Below the pieces are notes generated by a model, which was not told the DNA's origin, did not search any database, and saw only the letters and a list, made by a program, of their open reading frames with translations. A stretch of DNA of 64,000 bases, from assembly GCA_028753945.1 (NCBI GenBank), contig JAPNXP010000008.1, positions 2,108,001-2,172,000 on the forward strand, written 5' to 3'. Of the stretch, positions 45,727 to 58,500 are shown one piece after another (position 1 is the stretch's first letter; every line of letters starts with the position of its first letter). The stretch comes from Hexactinellida sp. DTS-2022 (taxonomy: Eukaryota; Porifera; Hexactinellida). Made by a program: the position numbers and the translations under genes.

Positions 45727-46593
45727 ATACAGGAAGAGAGTTTATCTGATGAATTAAAAGACGGCGGTGATCATACTTCTTTGAATAATAGATTCCAAGT
45801 AACTATCGAAGAATGCTTCAATTATTTTGAAACCCCACACATTGTTTCAGATTTTCTATCACCTTTTACCAATAAACTTGGTAAAGCATCTAAATCGTCA
45901 AAAATAAAATCATTTCCTGATTATCTATTTATACACTTTGCAAAATTTTCTGTTGGAGAAGACTGGATCCCAAGAAAATTGGATCTTGAAATTTTGGGTA
46001 CTGAAAAGAAATTAGATATTCAGTTTTTGCGAGCATTGACAAGGCGTAAAGACCAATGTTTTATACCCAATTTGGAACAGCTGAATAAGCTGTTAGAATT
46101 GGGATGTGATCTAGAACTTTCCAAAAAAGCTTTGGAAATATGCAATAATGATTTTGATAATGCTATTACATGGATTTTTAACCCAAATTCCCAAAAGGAT
46201 AATGTTGAAATTCTTGATGAGCCGAATGAAAGCCTTATCCATTCGATAATGGAATTTGGATTTGATCGTTCTCAATCAATTTTTGCACTAAAAAAAACCA
46301 ATAATAGTCTTGAGCGCTCAGTGGACTATTTGTTTTCCCATAGAGATGAGATTTCAACTTTACTTGATTCAGATTCGAAAAAACTTAAAAAACCCTTGAC
46401 TGATGGTATTGGGAAATATACGCTGTATTCAATTATATCTCACATCGGACAGTCTACATTGAGTGGTCATTACGTAGCCCATATTCTAAAGGATAATAAT
46501 TGGGTTTTATTCAATGACGAAAAGGTTGTTGAATCAAAAAATCCTCCCTTTAAACTTGGATATATTTATTTATACAAGAGAGAGATCTTATAG
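45727..46593 (+). CDS. USP5: USP5/USP13-like deubiquitinase, last exon (two UBA domains and His box)
   Basis: Begins after TTTTCTTAG at 45726 in phase 0 and ends at a TAG at 46591-46593; 288 codons. In order, as residues of the exon: KSFPDYLFIHFAKFSVGEDW (about 58-77), the strand preceding the UBAs in USP5; UBA1 around LNKLLELGCDLELSKKALEI; UBA2 around IHSIMEFGFDRSQSIFALKK and NNSLERSVDYLFSH. Then comes GKYTLYSIISHIGQS and GHYVAHIL, where the His of GHY is the catalytic base. FNDEKV contains the conserved asparagine or aspartate of the third triad position. It ends LGYIYLYKRE, as the family does. Two UBAs inserted in the catalytic domain identify USP5/USP13 and bind polyubiquitin. No stop or indel; the linker between the UBAs is shorter than in vertebrates. 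Confidence 0.93.
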   Translation: MQEESLSDELKDGGDHTSLNNRFQVTIEECFNYFETPHIVSDFLSPFTNKLGKASKSSKIKSFPDYLFIHFAKFSVGEDWIPRKLDLEILGTEKKLDIQFLRALTRRKDQCFIPNLEQLNKLLELGCDLELSKKALEICNNDFDNAITWIFNPNSQKDNVEILDEPNESLIHSIMEFGFDRSQSIFALKKTNNSLERSVDYLFSHRDEISTLLDSDSKKLKKPLTDGIGKYTLYSIISHIGQSTLSGHYVAHILKDNNWVLFNDEKVVESKNPPFKLGYIYLYKREIL

Positions 46594-47235
46594 ATTGACA
46601 ATTGCAATTATTCCTAATGCTCCCATTTAGTCTTTTAATATAATAGTTTATGGTGTTATTTCAATCATTTATACACAGGTAAAGGTCAGACAATTTATAC
46701 AATATTAAGAATAATTATTTATTATGAGACTATTAACGTATTCATCATAAATCATACAGTGGCCTAATCAACAGTATGAGCTCTGTTGTGTGGTGTTTGA
46801 GGCGCTGTAGTAATCGGAGGAACCTATGTGATACACTGGATAAACAATGGAAATGCTATTATTTATTATATTGTTTTATTTTGAGGCGCAATTATTAAAC
46901 AATTTTAATTCTATTTTGTAGGAAATTTATTATTCAAGTGAATTTGAAACGTATATACAAGTTTATCTTGAATCTGCTATTAAAAATTAAATTGTGGTAA
47001 TTTTATTCGCTATTGTGATGTGCTTGTAGTTAAAACAATTTTCCACTTTTCATAATAATTTATTATTAACACAATTGTTTATAATGTTTACTAGTTACTA
47101 CTTCAACCAATTATCCCGTTGAATTATGATACTACTGTACTATATACTCGAATATTTAAAATTGTTAGCTCTGCCCGGAGTTAATAAGATTACCAACCGA
47201 TTATGATAAATAAATTGCGATATTTCTCGAAAATA
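46594..47235. other. 3' flank of the USP gene
   Basis: AT-rich. No canonical AATAAA followed by a T/GT-rich tract close to the stop is evident, so the polyadenylation site is not assigned. ATTAAA near 46988 is a candidate. Confidence 0.4.
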
Positions 47236-47281
47236 CACTTTAGCTCGCCAAAAGTATTTGAACAACACTAAATTGTATTTA

Positions 47282-47865
47282 CAGTAGAGTCTCCAAAAAC
47301 GGACACTCCGAGAAGCGGACAACCCCTCTACAACGGACAAACCTCCTGGAATGGAACGATTTGCCATACATGTAATACTTGTGAAGTCCCCGAGAACCGG
47401 GCGCGGACAACTCTCAATTCCGGACAACGGACAAAGGAATTGGCCCGAAAGTGTGTCTTATTACAAAGTTAGCTCCAAAGCACGGACAACCAGAAACTAA
47501 TTCCAATAATTTTCATGAGAATCACAAATTTAAATAATAATAGGTAGGGAATTAGGATCGTATGATTAATTGCATTTACAGTATAATTTAACAAGCTGAG
47601 TATACATTAAGAATCAAACCAAGTTATTTGTTTATTTATTTTCGTAAAAAGGATTGTGATGGATTATAGATCCATTTCTAAATTACGATCAGTGAATATA
47701 ACTTTCTCCTATAACTAAGCAACATAGTACATGTAAAACTGCAATCTAAATGATGTTGATTGTCTGATTTAATACAAATAAGGACTAGTGCCCGAGAAGC
47801 GGACATCTCTCTACAACGGACAAAAGCCTTGTCCCCAACGTGTCCGTTATTCGGAGACTCCACTA
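47282..47865. mobile_element. Pogo/Tigger-like element in copy C
   Basis: Starts CAGTAGAGTCTCCAAAAACG after TA (47280-47281) and ends GTTATTCGGAGACTCCACTA before TA (47866-47867). Sub-terminal GAGAAGCGGACA and CTACAACGGACAA motifs repeat at both ends. 584 bp, non-coding. Confidence 0.87.
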
Positions 47866-48010
47866 TACATTTGAAGTTATACCAGCATAATAACATTAGT
47901 AGAAGCTACAAAATGGCTATTACATGAAACGATATGTAAAGTATAATAAAACAGCAAAATTTTCGAATTCATTTTTATGGCGGCGTTAAACTCATTAAAT
48001 ATATATATAA

Positions 48011-48502
48011 CTAGCGCGCTTCGCTTGCTAGGTCGCTTCGCGGCAGAACACAACCGCTTCGCGGTTCGTCTGTGGTTTATATAGTCTTAATATTGATTAT
48101 ACAGCGTAAATAGTCAAATTTTAACAATGTGAAAATTTAGTGATTACGTCATCATGCGATAATGAGTAAGCATATTGGCAATCTGGTGCGACCAACGTGT
48201 CCGCATCATTAATGTCCATGTGCTATTAAATTTTAGAAATTTATCTCTTAGAGGGCGGGAATTATGTGCAATTAAGTGGATTTTCAGGCTTCTCGAAATG
48301 TGACAATGACGTCATAACTTGTCGAGGTGTGAGAAATCTTTAGTGGAAGCCTCAACTTGTTGGCGGGTGCCAAAGGTTACCCACATATGTCAAAAATCAC
48401 ATTTGGAAACCTTCCACTTTCTTCAATCAACTCGGAACATACAAACAAATATATATATATGTATATACACACCCACCCAGCCTTGTGTTTTAATAGTATA
48501 GA
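48011..48502 (-). mobile_element. Non-autonomous Helitron-like element in copy C
   Basis: On the minus strand it starts TCTATACTATTAAAACACAA, a classic Helitron 5' end. It ends with a hairpin (CTAGCAAGCGAAGCGCGCTA) finishing in CTAG, inserted between A and T. 492 bp with no Rep/helicase. A degraded copy is at 33610. Confidence 0.85.
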
Positions 48503-48828
48503 TTAGCTAATTAAATTATTAATTTGTGATCATTAAGATGCAATGTTAATACTTTAATTCTGACATGGTTAAATTACTCTAAATTAATTCCACATTATTA
48601 AATTACTCTAATTGCAAAAATTCAAATCAATCCGAATATTTTCAACTGTGTTACAGCCACATTTCCATTTGTGGCACGTGGCAGAAACACGTGCCACTTC
48701 ATGGGTATTTGCTAAATTGAATTGAAATCACAGTATTTTGTAATGAATATCTATAAAAAGATATTTGTATTCATTTCAGAGTAGTTTAGAAAATCCCTAT
48801 TCATTAAATACTTTTTGGCTGGTTAGTG

Positions 48829-50711
48829 TACATATAAATATTTTGTTCCAAAATGGCGAAAAAACAATAAGCGCCTGGCCTACATTTCGAGAAAGTACAT
48901 AAATTGAAATTGTTAATTGTAATCCACTTGCGTTAAAAAAGCACTGTCTACGGGAACAATATTTTCACCTATTGATTTACTAATTGATGCAATTAATTAT
49001 CATTAAGTTAATACAGACTTGTGAAAATTATTGACAAATTGTCATCTAATTTTTCCACAATATCTACTAAACATTAGCTAGCTTTACTTACTGAAGTTAG
49101 TATTTTACTGTGGCAACTACTATGTAGTGGGCCATAATTGGAAATTACTGCCTCCACTTTTTCCTGTGCCGTCTATGATATAGTATAGTGGCCCAGTTCT
49201 AATCTCACTGCCTTTATTACTGTGCCGACTATGTATGTTCCTTGGATGCACTATATTTTGTTGGATACTTGCTGGTTAATTGATAGCGCATTCAAATGAC
49301 ATGCTGTCTGCACAACTGGAATTTTGGATTTTTCGCAATGTCATCTTCACTATGAAGGTGTTAAACCAATTAGAAAGGTGTTTCGGATGGCAACCACCCT
49401 TGAAGTGGAGAAATTTCCTTTTAGCTTACTTCATTTAAGGTTAAATTACCCCACGGGAATGAAATCTCTAGTATTAATCTGTAATTGTTAGAAATAGATC
49501 AAGGTACGATACAAAGCAATAAACAAAAAAGAAAATGTCTCAATATATTATACTTTTTATTTTTTGTCGGTTTCAATATTTGGCTAATACAAATCTCCCA
49601 TAGGGCGATTTCAAAAAGTGGTGGTCAATATTATAGTGTAATTTGGCAATGCGGCCATCAATGTTTGTTATCAGAATCAATATTGAAAGATTATAAGCGT
49701 ACGGAGTTGGTAGTCGGTTTACATTTTTGAATTATGACTCTGAAATTATTTTTCAAACATTTTATCAAATATCTCATAAAAAACATGACCTTTTTAATGA
49801 TTTCTTTAGTTCAAAAGGTCGCAACTTTTTTTATTTAGGTCAAATCAAAATTCTAAACCAGTCACCTACAGCATATAACGATGATCTATGTGATATATCG
49901 CACATAATATGTCTTTAGCTAATAATGATCTTGAGATCGACACACTTAGCAGGTGGAGTCTGAAGAAATCCCCCTATGGGACTTTTGTATTACCATAAAA
50001 CTGCACGCCCCATAAAATCGAATTTATTCAAAATAATTCGATTTCGTTTTCAGTTTCGATATAGCTATAATGTCTTCTATTATATATGTGAAAATTAAAC
50101 ATCTTACTTCAAAACGAAATTTATGTGTTTTTTTACATGAATCTGCCGTAATTTAACCTTAAGACATAATATATTTTGAGTAGAATATAATAGATGATGA
50201 GTCAGCATTTTTTATGTACTTGTTGGGTGTTCACCCAACCCCAAACAATCCATTCGAAAATTGTTAAACACATTTTTTTGACGATGTCATCATCACCTCA
50301 ATGTGTCAAGACCCATTTAGAGTGGTAGTACGTGGCATAAAGATCAATTGATAAATTAGAATTTTATTTTTATCTTGTATCATCTCTGAGATTAATGATA
50401 TTTAGCTCATTAGTATAAATAATTATTAAAAAATATTATTAATTTAACACCAATTTCAATGTCTACTTAAATTTATTAAGTTTAATTGTTTGTTATGAAT
50501 AGTAAATTGAAAAGAATTTGGCGACCAAATTTCAATTGTTTTGTTTACAACATCACTGAAGTAAAGAAGGAGTTTACTCTAAAATTTTAGTAAAGACCTG
50601 TTTTAGATTCAAACTTATCAAAATATTCAATTACCTTCCATAAATACAATCAAACTTCCGACATCCTGACCTCTCAGATAAGGGCACCTCCCTCAACCGG
50701 ACACCCTTATT
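48829..50711. other. Intergenic, nothing coding recognised
   Basis: AT-rich. Contains the duplicated fragment 49106-49236. Frames at 49485-49730 and 49727-49918 lack recognisable domains and have the base composition of the surroundings, so I do not call them genes. Confidence 0.45.
49106..49236 (+). repeat. MITE fragment, imperfect tandem dimer
   Basis: Two related units (…AGTGGGCCATAATTGG… and …AGTGGCCCAGTTCTAA…, each ending ACTGCCT). The second matches the complement of 42757-42820. Confidence 0.55.
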
Positions 50712-50846
50712 CAGGGGCGTACCGTGCGGGGGGGTGTGACACCCCCACTTTCTTATTTGGTCGGTAATTCCTGTGTCGTCGGTAAACCGATCGATTAGAA
50801 TCAATTTTTCAGATTATTCTTTCAATGCAATTATTAGACTGATCGA

Positions 50847-52176
50847 GTGATAGTCTCTGTCAAAATGCCTCCAAAAGATCGCAAAAACCGATTCAAGATT
50901 CAATGCCTAGAATGTAGCGTAGAGATGGATTTCGATTACAAGACCAAGCACAATTTGAAGTTTCACCAACTGTTGCTAATTAAACGCAAGAAAATTCCTT
51001 ACTCCCTAGTTGGTTCTCCAAAGAATCCTTTCGAAGCGGCGACTGGCAAGTCTTCAAACTCATCCAAAATCGAAGTAGGCACTGAATGTCTCCAAACCAC
51101 ATCACTTTGTGATGAAGACTTCACCACTATATGTTCAGATGACTGACAGAAAAGAAGAAAGATTCTCATTAACGATATCGAAAACACAATAGTCATGGAA
51201 ACTTCGCCAGTCTACGAGGAAACTAGTAGTTCTTCAGACTGCGGAAGCTCATGTGATGATGAAAGTTGCAGTGAGACCGAGAGTGGAGGCTGTCCAACGG
51301 TAATTCATTATTTATTTTTTCAGTATTGATGAGACATCCATGATTGATGCTAGGATTGATAGTATATTTTATTCTTACAATGATATAGATTGAACGACCT
51401 CCTACTTCGTCTGCTAGCAAAGTAGACTATGAAATATCTGGCATGGTAGGAGAAATCATTGAGCTATTAGAAGAGGAAAAAGCACTGCACGAATCATGTG
51501 AAGGTGAAGGTTACTGTGAAGATATAATTATGTCGTCAGTTGAAGATTTTGCCTCTGAATTGAAAGAGAAGTCTCATTTTCTCTTCAGTTCAACTAGAAA
51601 AGCTATCGGTAATCAAGCAGAGAAAGTAAATCTTACCCCCTCGATAACCCCTGGAACTGAAACTTGTGTTATCAGCAATGACCCAGCTGAAAGTAGAGGA
51701 ATCCAACTAACTGAGCAACAGAAACATTTTCTGATATTATCAGAAAACGTATCAGCCACTTCTTGAAGGTTACCCATGTAATAAAGCGATTTCCAAATCC
51801 AAGCAGAATTCATTCAGCTCGAAATGGTAAGAGACGTTACCTTATTTAGAATACAGCCCCTCACTGGATAGAGCGTTCTGTTTTGCCTGCAGTTTGTTTG
51901 CTAACAACCCAGGATCCGTAAATGCAGAAACAAGCTGGTCACGTTATGGAGTGAATCGTTGGGATAAGATGAAAAGCCGTGGTAAAAACAAAAAGGGTAA
52001 ACTATTTGGGCACTTTAGCAGCTCATCTCATGGTTTAGCAGCCGAAAGATTGCTAAGTTTTAAGCTGGAAATCACTCATGTAGATGTGGCGATAAGTAGT
52101 GCAAGAAAGAAAATGCTTGCGCAAGGGGAACAAGAACGTCTACAAAACAGAAAAAGTGATAAACGTGCTATTAGAC
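50847..52176 (+). pseudogene. hAT transposase, N-terminal part (TTF-type finger)
   Basis: Starts MIVSVKMPPKDRKNRFKIQC; CLEC and a following H-x5-H-like spacing suggest a BED-like finger. An apparent intron (ACG|GTAATT at about 51300 to TATAG at about 51388) separates the next acidic segment. Around 51830-51900 a different frame gives RYPYLEYSPSLDRAFCFACS, the TTF-type zinc finger found in ZMYM/DUF4371 hAT proteins. SRYGVNRWDKMKSRGKNKKG follows, and HFSSSSHGLAAERLLSF then matches the S-x2-H block of that finger. Stops at 51145 and 51764 and a one-base insertion in an A-run near 52153 break it. The MULE follows immediately. Confidence 0.82.
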
Positions 52177-52194
52177 GAGTTGACTGAATATGTT

Positions 52195-52490
52195 CGACTG
52201 GAATAAGATCGACTGCTCATTTTCGCCCTTATTAACAGGATTAACTGGAATAAGTTCGACTAGTTTACAAAACTGGAATAGGATCGACTGGAATAAGTTC
52301 GACTAGTTTCCAAGACTGGAATAGGATCGACTGGAATAAGTTCGACTAGTTTCCAAGACTGGAATAGGATCGACTGGAATAAGTTCGACTAGTTCACAAG
52401 ACTGGAATAAGATCGACTGGAATAAGTTCGACTAGTTCACAAGTCTGGAATAATTTATAAATTGGAATAAGATCGACTGCAATACGTCTG
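52195..52490. repeat. Left terminal tandem array of the MULE
   Basis: About six units of 43 bp with the core GGAATAAGTTCGACTAGTT, spaced by TCACAAGACTGGAATAGGAT-like sequence. TTCGACT/GATCGACT alternates with the half-repeat GACTGGAATAAG. Inverted partner at 61265-61600. Confidence 0.9.
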
Positions 52491-52680
52491 AGCTCGAAGG
52501 AATACTTACGTATTACTATTTCCCAATAATAATTGATTTTAATTATATATACAGCTGTGATTATTACACTGATTAATAAATAAATAAAGCAATATTATAT
52601 GTAGGTAACGAAATTCATGAAGCAAACAAATAGAAATAACTATTCTAATCTTACTACTGAAACTACTTAAATTTAAGGGA

Positions 52681-54938
52681 TCATAAAAATATATGGAAGT
52701 ATTGTTGAATTGTTGTCCCTCTACAAATCGGACACTGCTTGCAACCATTAGTAGTAACTAAATTTTCTGCACAAGGGTAACAAATCTGTGCATGACGACA
52801 TGGAAAGATGATGGTATCGCTTTGGTCACTAGACACACGCGACATGATCTTGGGCCGGATTGAGCTGCATAGGTGCAAATAGATTGTGAATTAGTCTCTT
52901 CACCTGATTGACCTTCTGTTTCAACTTCCGATTCGTTTGTATCCACTCGAAATGTCGAATAATCCAACGTTTGAAATTCCAATTGATAATCAGTGCTAAT
53001 GCTTTTTGGATAGTTTAGAGGTGTTATCTCTCCGATTAACAATCTATTTTGACGGATCTCTTCATTAAATTTTCTCTGAAGCGTTAACGGTTTTATTGAG
53101 CTTCGCCTAATTGGTAGATGGTTGTTTATTCTTTCCATATCCTTTTCACTGGAGAGAAACACATCGTTTAGCTTTTTAATAAAATCCCAAAAATTTGGAT
53201 TATGAGATGTAAATTTTCTTTTTAGATTAGAATGAAAGCTTTCTAAGTCGTTCGTTGTTCGTTTTTCATTTCGAAATACAGAAATTCGCATCGGACCAAT
53301 TTTGCGTGGCCAATATCTCTCATAATATGTAAAAAAATATATATTTTTTCTGGTACTGAATAATTCTGGTACTGAATCTTTGAGTAAATAATATGTCTCT
53401 ATAATTTTATCTGAAGGAAGAAGGGGCAAATTCATCAATTGTTGAAACCAGCTCTTAAACTCTTGATTGGAATAATACGAATTTGCAAGTCCATTTCTCA
53501 GTATTCCGGTCTTATATTTTGCTTTTTTGTAGTGAAATATACAACCACTTGCTACGGCCCCAGGGAAACCACTAGAAAATGATTGAAATAATGCTTCCTC
53601 GAAATCTGGAACAATTCCTGACACAGTAAATTGGAATATTTCTTTAAATTTTTCAACTATTTTGCTATATAATACGCTTGTCTTTCGAGACATAAGAATA
53701 TGGACTGCGGGTAAGGTATAAGATTTATACTGAAGAAATATGTTCAATAATTGATAGAACTGATTTGGGACGACATAAAAAGTAGCATCAGCAGCTTGTA
53801 ATAGCGACTCTGAATTAACTTGTAGGGTAGTACTCCAACTTGGACTCATAAATCCCAACGCAAATTCCCAATTTTCTGGCTCATTAATTGTGAATGTAAG
53901 ATATTGTTTATATTCATTACTCGTGTCATTTAATAAGGAGATTGCATCTTCAGCATCCTGAGGAATATTTGGTCTGTTTAACTTTCGCCTCTTATACATG
54001 GAACTTTCAAATGAACAAAACTAACCTGACCACCAACTCTTGATGAATTTGCTTCTTCGTCAAAAATTTGCTTTAGTGTACCTTGTGATATTTCCGCTCT
54101 TCGCTTAAGAGTTGTTCTTAATTTCAAAACTTCCACTTTTTCATCGGTTAGTTGCTGGTGGTCATTGTGTTCCCTTGTCAAAGCAAATTGATCTGTTTCT
54201 AAGTACATTCTACTCCGCTTAATTGGGACACGTTTGTTCCAGGCCTCTTGTCCCAATTAAGCGGAGATCCCAATTAACCGAAAATATTCTGTACAGTAGT
54301 GATCTACCTACGAATTACAACAATTTTAGTTTTAAACATGTTACAACGATTCCTCCAACGCCTGTGGACACTTGATTCTACTCAAACCCATAGTATGACC
54401 CTTAATATTTTGTGTACCGTTTTAAACTATGCCTGAACCAAAGTTCATAATCCATGGTGAATTTCGAATTTACTGAATTCAATAATAAAATTGGCCCTAT
54501 TTAGTTATTTTGTCATGCCTTAATCAGAATTGACCAAGATTATTACAATTTTTTGATCAATATTAATTTTATATTATAAGTGAGCACAATTTTGAACCCA
54601 ATTTGTTGAGTTTGTCCCAATTAAGCGGAGTTTGTCCCGATTAACCGAAATTTTTAGTATTAGCTTCTATGGAAAGGATTCGGTTTTTGGGGAGTTGTCC
54701 CAATTAAGCGGCTGTCCCGATTAACCGGTGTCCCAATTAAGCGGAGTACACTGTATATAGATGCACGACCTGGACATCCCTTCCTGGACTCTACACATTT
54801 TAAATAGCGATATTTTCCGTTGTCTTTTTCTTTAGTATATACATACGATCCACTCATATACACATGAGAACCTTTCCGCGCGCCTTCGATTATTTCATAA
54901 AAGGACATGATTTTGGTATGGTAACAGATTTCCAGCAA
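52681..54938 (-). pseudogene. MULE transposase with FLYWCH finger and C-terminal RING
   Basis: Order on the minus strand: FLYWCH zinc finger at 54938-54760 (GSYVYTKEKDNGKYRYLKC, ESRKGCPGRA, with the aromatic replaced by Tyr and Leu). It is interrupted by the Tigger MITE at 54206-54753. A helical linker follows (KLRTTLKRRAEISQGTLKQI). The MULE DDE domain (53999-52850) has ADATFYVVPNQFYQLL for the first D, IVPDFEEALFQSF for the second, and ASGCIFHYKKA, the GCxFH signature. NDLESFHSNLKRKF carries the E. A C-terminal RING finger spans two frames: CRVC in the main frame, then PCRHAQICYPC and CPIC in the overlapping one (52681-52878), so an indel splits it. The stretch between 54000 and 53980 also shifts frame. 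Transposases of this superfamily bind TIRs; a RING suggests E3 ligase activity or protein contact. The DDE domain itself is uninterrupted over more than 350 residues. Confidence 0.88.
54206..54753. mobile_element. Pogo/Tigger-like element inside the MULE gene
   Basis: 548 bp; starts CATTCTACTCCGCTTAATTG and ends CAATTAAGCGGAGTACACTG; TA both sides (54204-54205, 54754-54755). In reverse it matches 4899-5429 nearly throughout. It splits the FLYWCH finger from the linker. Confidence 0.92.
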
Positions 54939-55330
54939 TAACAGTAATTTGAAGAAGTTTTAAGTAAATAATTTTCAAACTCTCCGAGAGATTATATACG
55001 ACAAGAAGCCAAATTTATGAACCTGGTGTTTGTTCATCAATAGGATAATAGTTAGGGAATTTTAGCTCAAATTATAGGTAAACCTTGAAAAAAATTGTTA
55101 CCAAACAATTTCTACACTAGAGTGTTCTTCTGGACCCAAATAAACATAGAAAAAAAAGTTGCAAGCCCAAACCCGTGAAGAATTTTTTTTATACGGGTTG
55201 CAGTTTCTGATTTTCCATAGTAAATCGCCGACATTTCTGGAGCTAACTTTTTCAAATTCAGCTCCAATCAACTTATTATCACCTTATTGGTACTCTGCGT
55301 TAAATTTCCAGCAATTTGATATATCACATG

Positions 55331-55468
55331 TGTAACAACAAGTAGAGTATAGTATAATGAAGCTACTATAAAGAAATACAAATAAGTCAGCTATACCTAA
55401 CTATGGATCTAAGCCTATGTGTTATACTGAGCTAAGGTTTCTACACTAATAAATACTAAGTCGTTACA
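55331..55468 (-). repeat. 3' LTR of the Gypsy element
   Basis: 138 bp. Differs from the 5' LTR by one transition, by lacking one ACA unit and by lacking an 11-bp partial duplication (GGTACACTAAT). Confidence 0.93.
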
Positions 55469-55507
55469 TCACTTCCCTCTAAAATGTGTGGGGACTAGTA
55501 CCCATCG

Positions 55508-58500
55508 TCAGAGTATGTAGTCCTGATACTCCTTCTGCTTACGCATGCGTAGGGGATATCTTCTAATCGGGTGTTCTTCTTCTACGGGATCCTTTGTGCT
55601 TTGGTTCTCTCTTCGTGGGCTTGACCCTTCCTCCAACTCTTCGAGCACCACATTAGGTTCGCTCTGGATGTACGAGGCTTCCTCCTGGGTTATGTCGTGA
55701 CTGGATTCAACTACCAGCTCTCCCACTGGCGAAGCTTTCTCTGGGGGAGGATGTTCCGTTGCTGGCAGGTCTGGCTTCAATTCGGAAGAGTCAATGGTGC
55801 TACTTTCCGGAAACCGTTTGCAGCGGCTTGCGTGTATCCACTTTCGTTTTCTACCTTTTTGGATCTTGACGCCAGTGTCCCTAATGTCAATCACCTTATA
55901 AGGGCCGTTAAATTTTCGATCCAGCGAGTCCTTCCTCGTCTCATTCTTCTCTAGCACTAAGTCTCCCTTTTTGTACTGTGGAGCCACAGCTCCTGTGTTG
56001 TGATACCTGTTTCTCACTTGCTTGGCGATGCGATCGTTCTCGCCAGCTAAGGCCTTCAGCTCGGCCGAGACCTTCGCTCTTATCACGTGTTCGGGGTAAT
56101 TCGCTGTCTTGTTCCATCGAGTTTTCGTGATAACCGCGTCTATAGGTGATACGGGCTGCCTGCCACACATCAGCAGCTGAGGGGAGAACTTAGTAGAAGA
56201 GTTTACCGCGTTATTACAATAGAATGCAACCTCTGGTAAACCTCTGGCCAAGATTCCTTTCGTAGGCTGCGGTCGAGGGTTAAACACCTGGCTACTTGTT
56301 TTCCTTGTCCGATGGCTCTTTCTACCAGGCCATGAGTGACGCTTCTCGATCCCTAACTCCTCACATAAAGCTCTGATCGCTGTACCGTCGATATTGTGAG
56401 CTTGATCCGTTAAAAGACCTTTGGGTACACCATGCCCCCGGAAAATCAACCCGCGTTGAAACTCTCTCACTATAGAGGCGGCAGACTGGTCCTTCAGTGG
56501 GATAAGCTCTACGTATCGCGTGAAGGCGTCGACAATGCACAGAAAGTACCGGAACTTGTCGTCCGACCAAAGTAGCGTCGCGATGTCCATCGCCACTAAA
56601 TCACAGGGCCCAACCCTTCCATTTTGAATTTTCGCAAGGGAACCTTCCCTTGGTTTGAGCACTTGGCCTGTTGGCATACTAGGCAGTTCTGGCAAAATAT
56701 GCGAGAATCGTGTGCCATACCTAACCAAAAATAGCTTTTTCTAAAGAACTTGGAGTGTCCGTCTTTGTCCGAAATGTCCACCCGCGTGAACTTTTCCCAA
56801 TACGTCCTGTCTAGCGGGAGCTGGTACTAATGTGCGACCCTCGAACAGTAAAATACCCTCAACTACCTTCAGACCACTCGTGAGATTTCGTAGTTGTCCT
56901 GATGAGACCTTCCCTGTCTCCCTCAGCTGACGGATGGCGTCCTTAACTACCGTATCGTCCTTCTGGGCACGCATAGGATTCACGCGGGTTTCGAGGTTTT
57001 CTGTAGTAAGTATGGCGAAAATCTTGTCCTCGAAACCTGACTCGTCTTGAACTTGAACGTCGACTGGAACATCTGGGGATCTACTTAGATAATCTGGTAA
57101 CTGGTTCTCGTTTCCTGGTCGGTGAGAAATGTGATATACGTATTCCTCTAGTTCGAGAATCCACCTGGCGAATGTTCTTCGTGGGTCTTTCTGGTTACGA
57201 AGCCACTTTAGCGGACAATGGTCCGTTATTAATTCCACTTCTCCTGTAGCTCTTAAGTATGTGCGCCATTTACGGCACGCTGCTACTAGCGCCCAGGCTT
57301 CTAGCTGACCAGCGCTATAATTTCGCTGAGCTTTGCTAAGCGACGAAGAGAAGAAGTCCACTGGGTGTAGTTGACCTGTCTTCTGGTTTCTCTGGGACAA
57401 CACCGCGGCTACCGCTCTCGAGCTCGCGTCCGCTTCGATAACAAATTTATTGTCCCAATTGGGAAAGGCCAGCGCTATCGGCTCGTCGATAAGCATGCGA
57501 CGGAGCAACTTGAAGACTTCTTCACACTTTCCAGACCACTTCCAGGATGTACCCTTTTTTTGTCAGGTCATACAGGGGTGCTGCTACCTGAGCCAACTCT
57601 GGGATATACGCCCGATAGAAGTTCAAACTCCCTAAAAACCGTTGTAATTCCGTCACCCCCTGGGGTCTTGGGAACTTGGCTAGTTTCTCCATTGCCGCGG
57701 GTACCGGTTTCCTCCCATTTCTAGATACCATGTGGCCCAAAAACTCTACTTCTTCTTGTGCGAACTGACATTTTCGGAGTTTGGCATGAAGGTTAGCCCG
57801 GTGTAGTCGTTCCAGCACTGCTCGCAAGTCCTCCAGGTGTTGTTCGAAGCTCTGGGAGTAGATTATACAATCGTCGATATACGATTCGGTCCGCCTAAGG
57901 CCTTGAAGTGTGACGTCCATTAGTCGCTGGAAAGTGGCCTGAGCATTGACAAGGCCGAAAGGCATGACAGTCATTTCAAACAACCCCCTGGGTGTGTTGA
58001 ATGCTGTTTTCTCCACATCTTCCTCTCTGACTGGCACACACCAGTACGCGGCTGAGATGTCAATCACTGTGAAATACTTGTAGCCATGTAGTTTATCCAG
58101 CATAATTTGCACCTGGGGTATTCCATATGCGTCCTTTTTGGTTACGCTATTGAGCTGACGATAGTCATTTGCGAAGCGTTGGCGACCATCTTTCTTAGTC
58201 ACCAAGACCACGTTACTCGCCCACGGTGAGATAGACGGCCTACACAACTTTAGTCCGAGCATTTCGTCTAGCTGCGTGTTTATTTCGTCTTCCCGTCTCG
58301 GAGGTATGCGGTTAGGCCTGGACCTGGCGGGGGCTGCACTCCCCGTGTTTATTGCATGTTCGCACCCTGGGGCTCTACCTGGCTTGTCGCTAAACAGCGC
58401 TCCGAACTCCTCTAACAACTCAGACAACTCGGCCTGTTGAATTGTAGTCAAGTTTGCATTAATTGCTGTGGGGTGTGGTTTTTCACCGGAACAAACAACC

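Larger units (their letters stand above)
47236..48828. mobile_element. Tc1-like element, copy C, with two insertions
   Basis: TA then CACTTTAGCTCGCCAAAAGT at left; right end CTTTTTGGCTGGTTAGTG then TA at 48829-48830. The body is the reverse complement of copy B (for example AATCCGAATATTTTC, GCAAAATTTTCGAATT). Removing the Tigger MITE and the Helitron-like MITE gives a contiguous element of about 0.5 kb. Confidence 0.82.

Noticed and set aside
49485..49918. Two adjacent small frames as a membrane-protein gene
   Set aside because: The hydrophobic stretch is expected from AT-rich sequence; no splice structure or recognisable domain.
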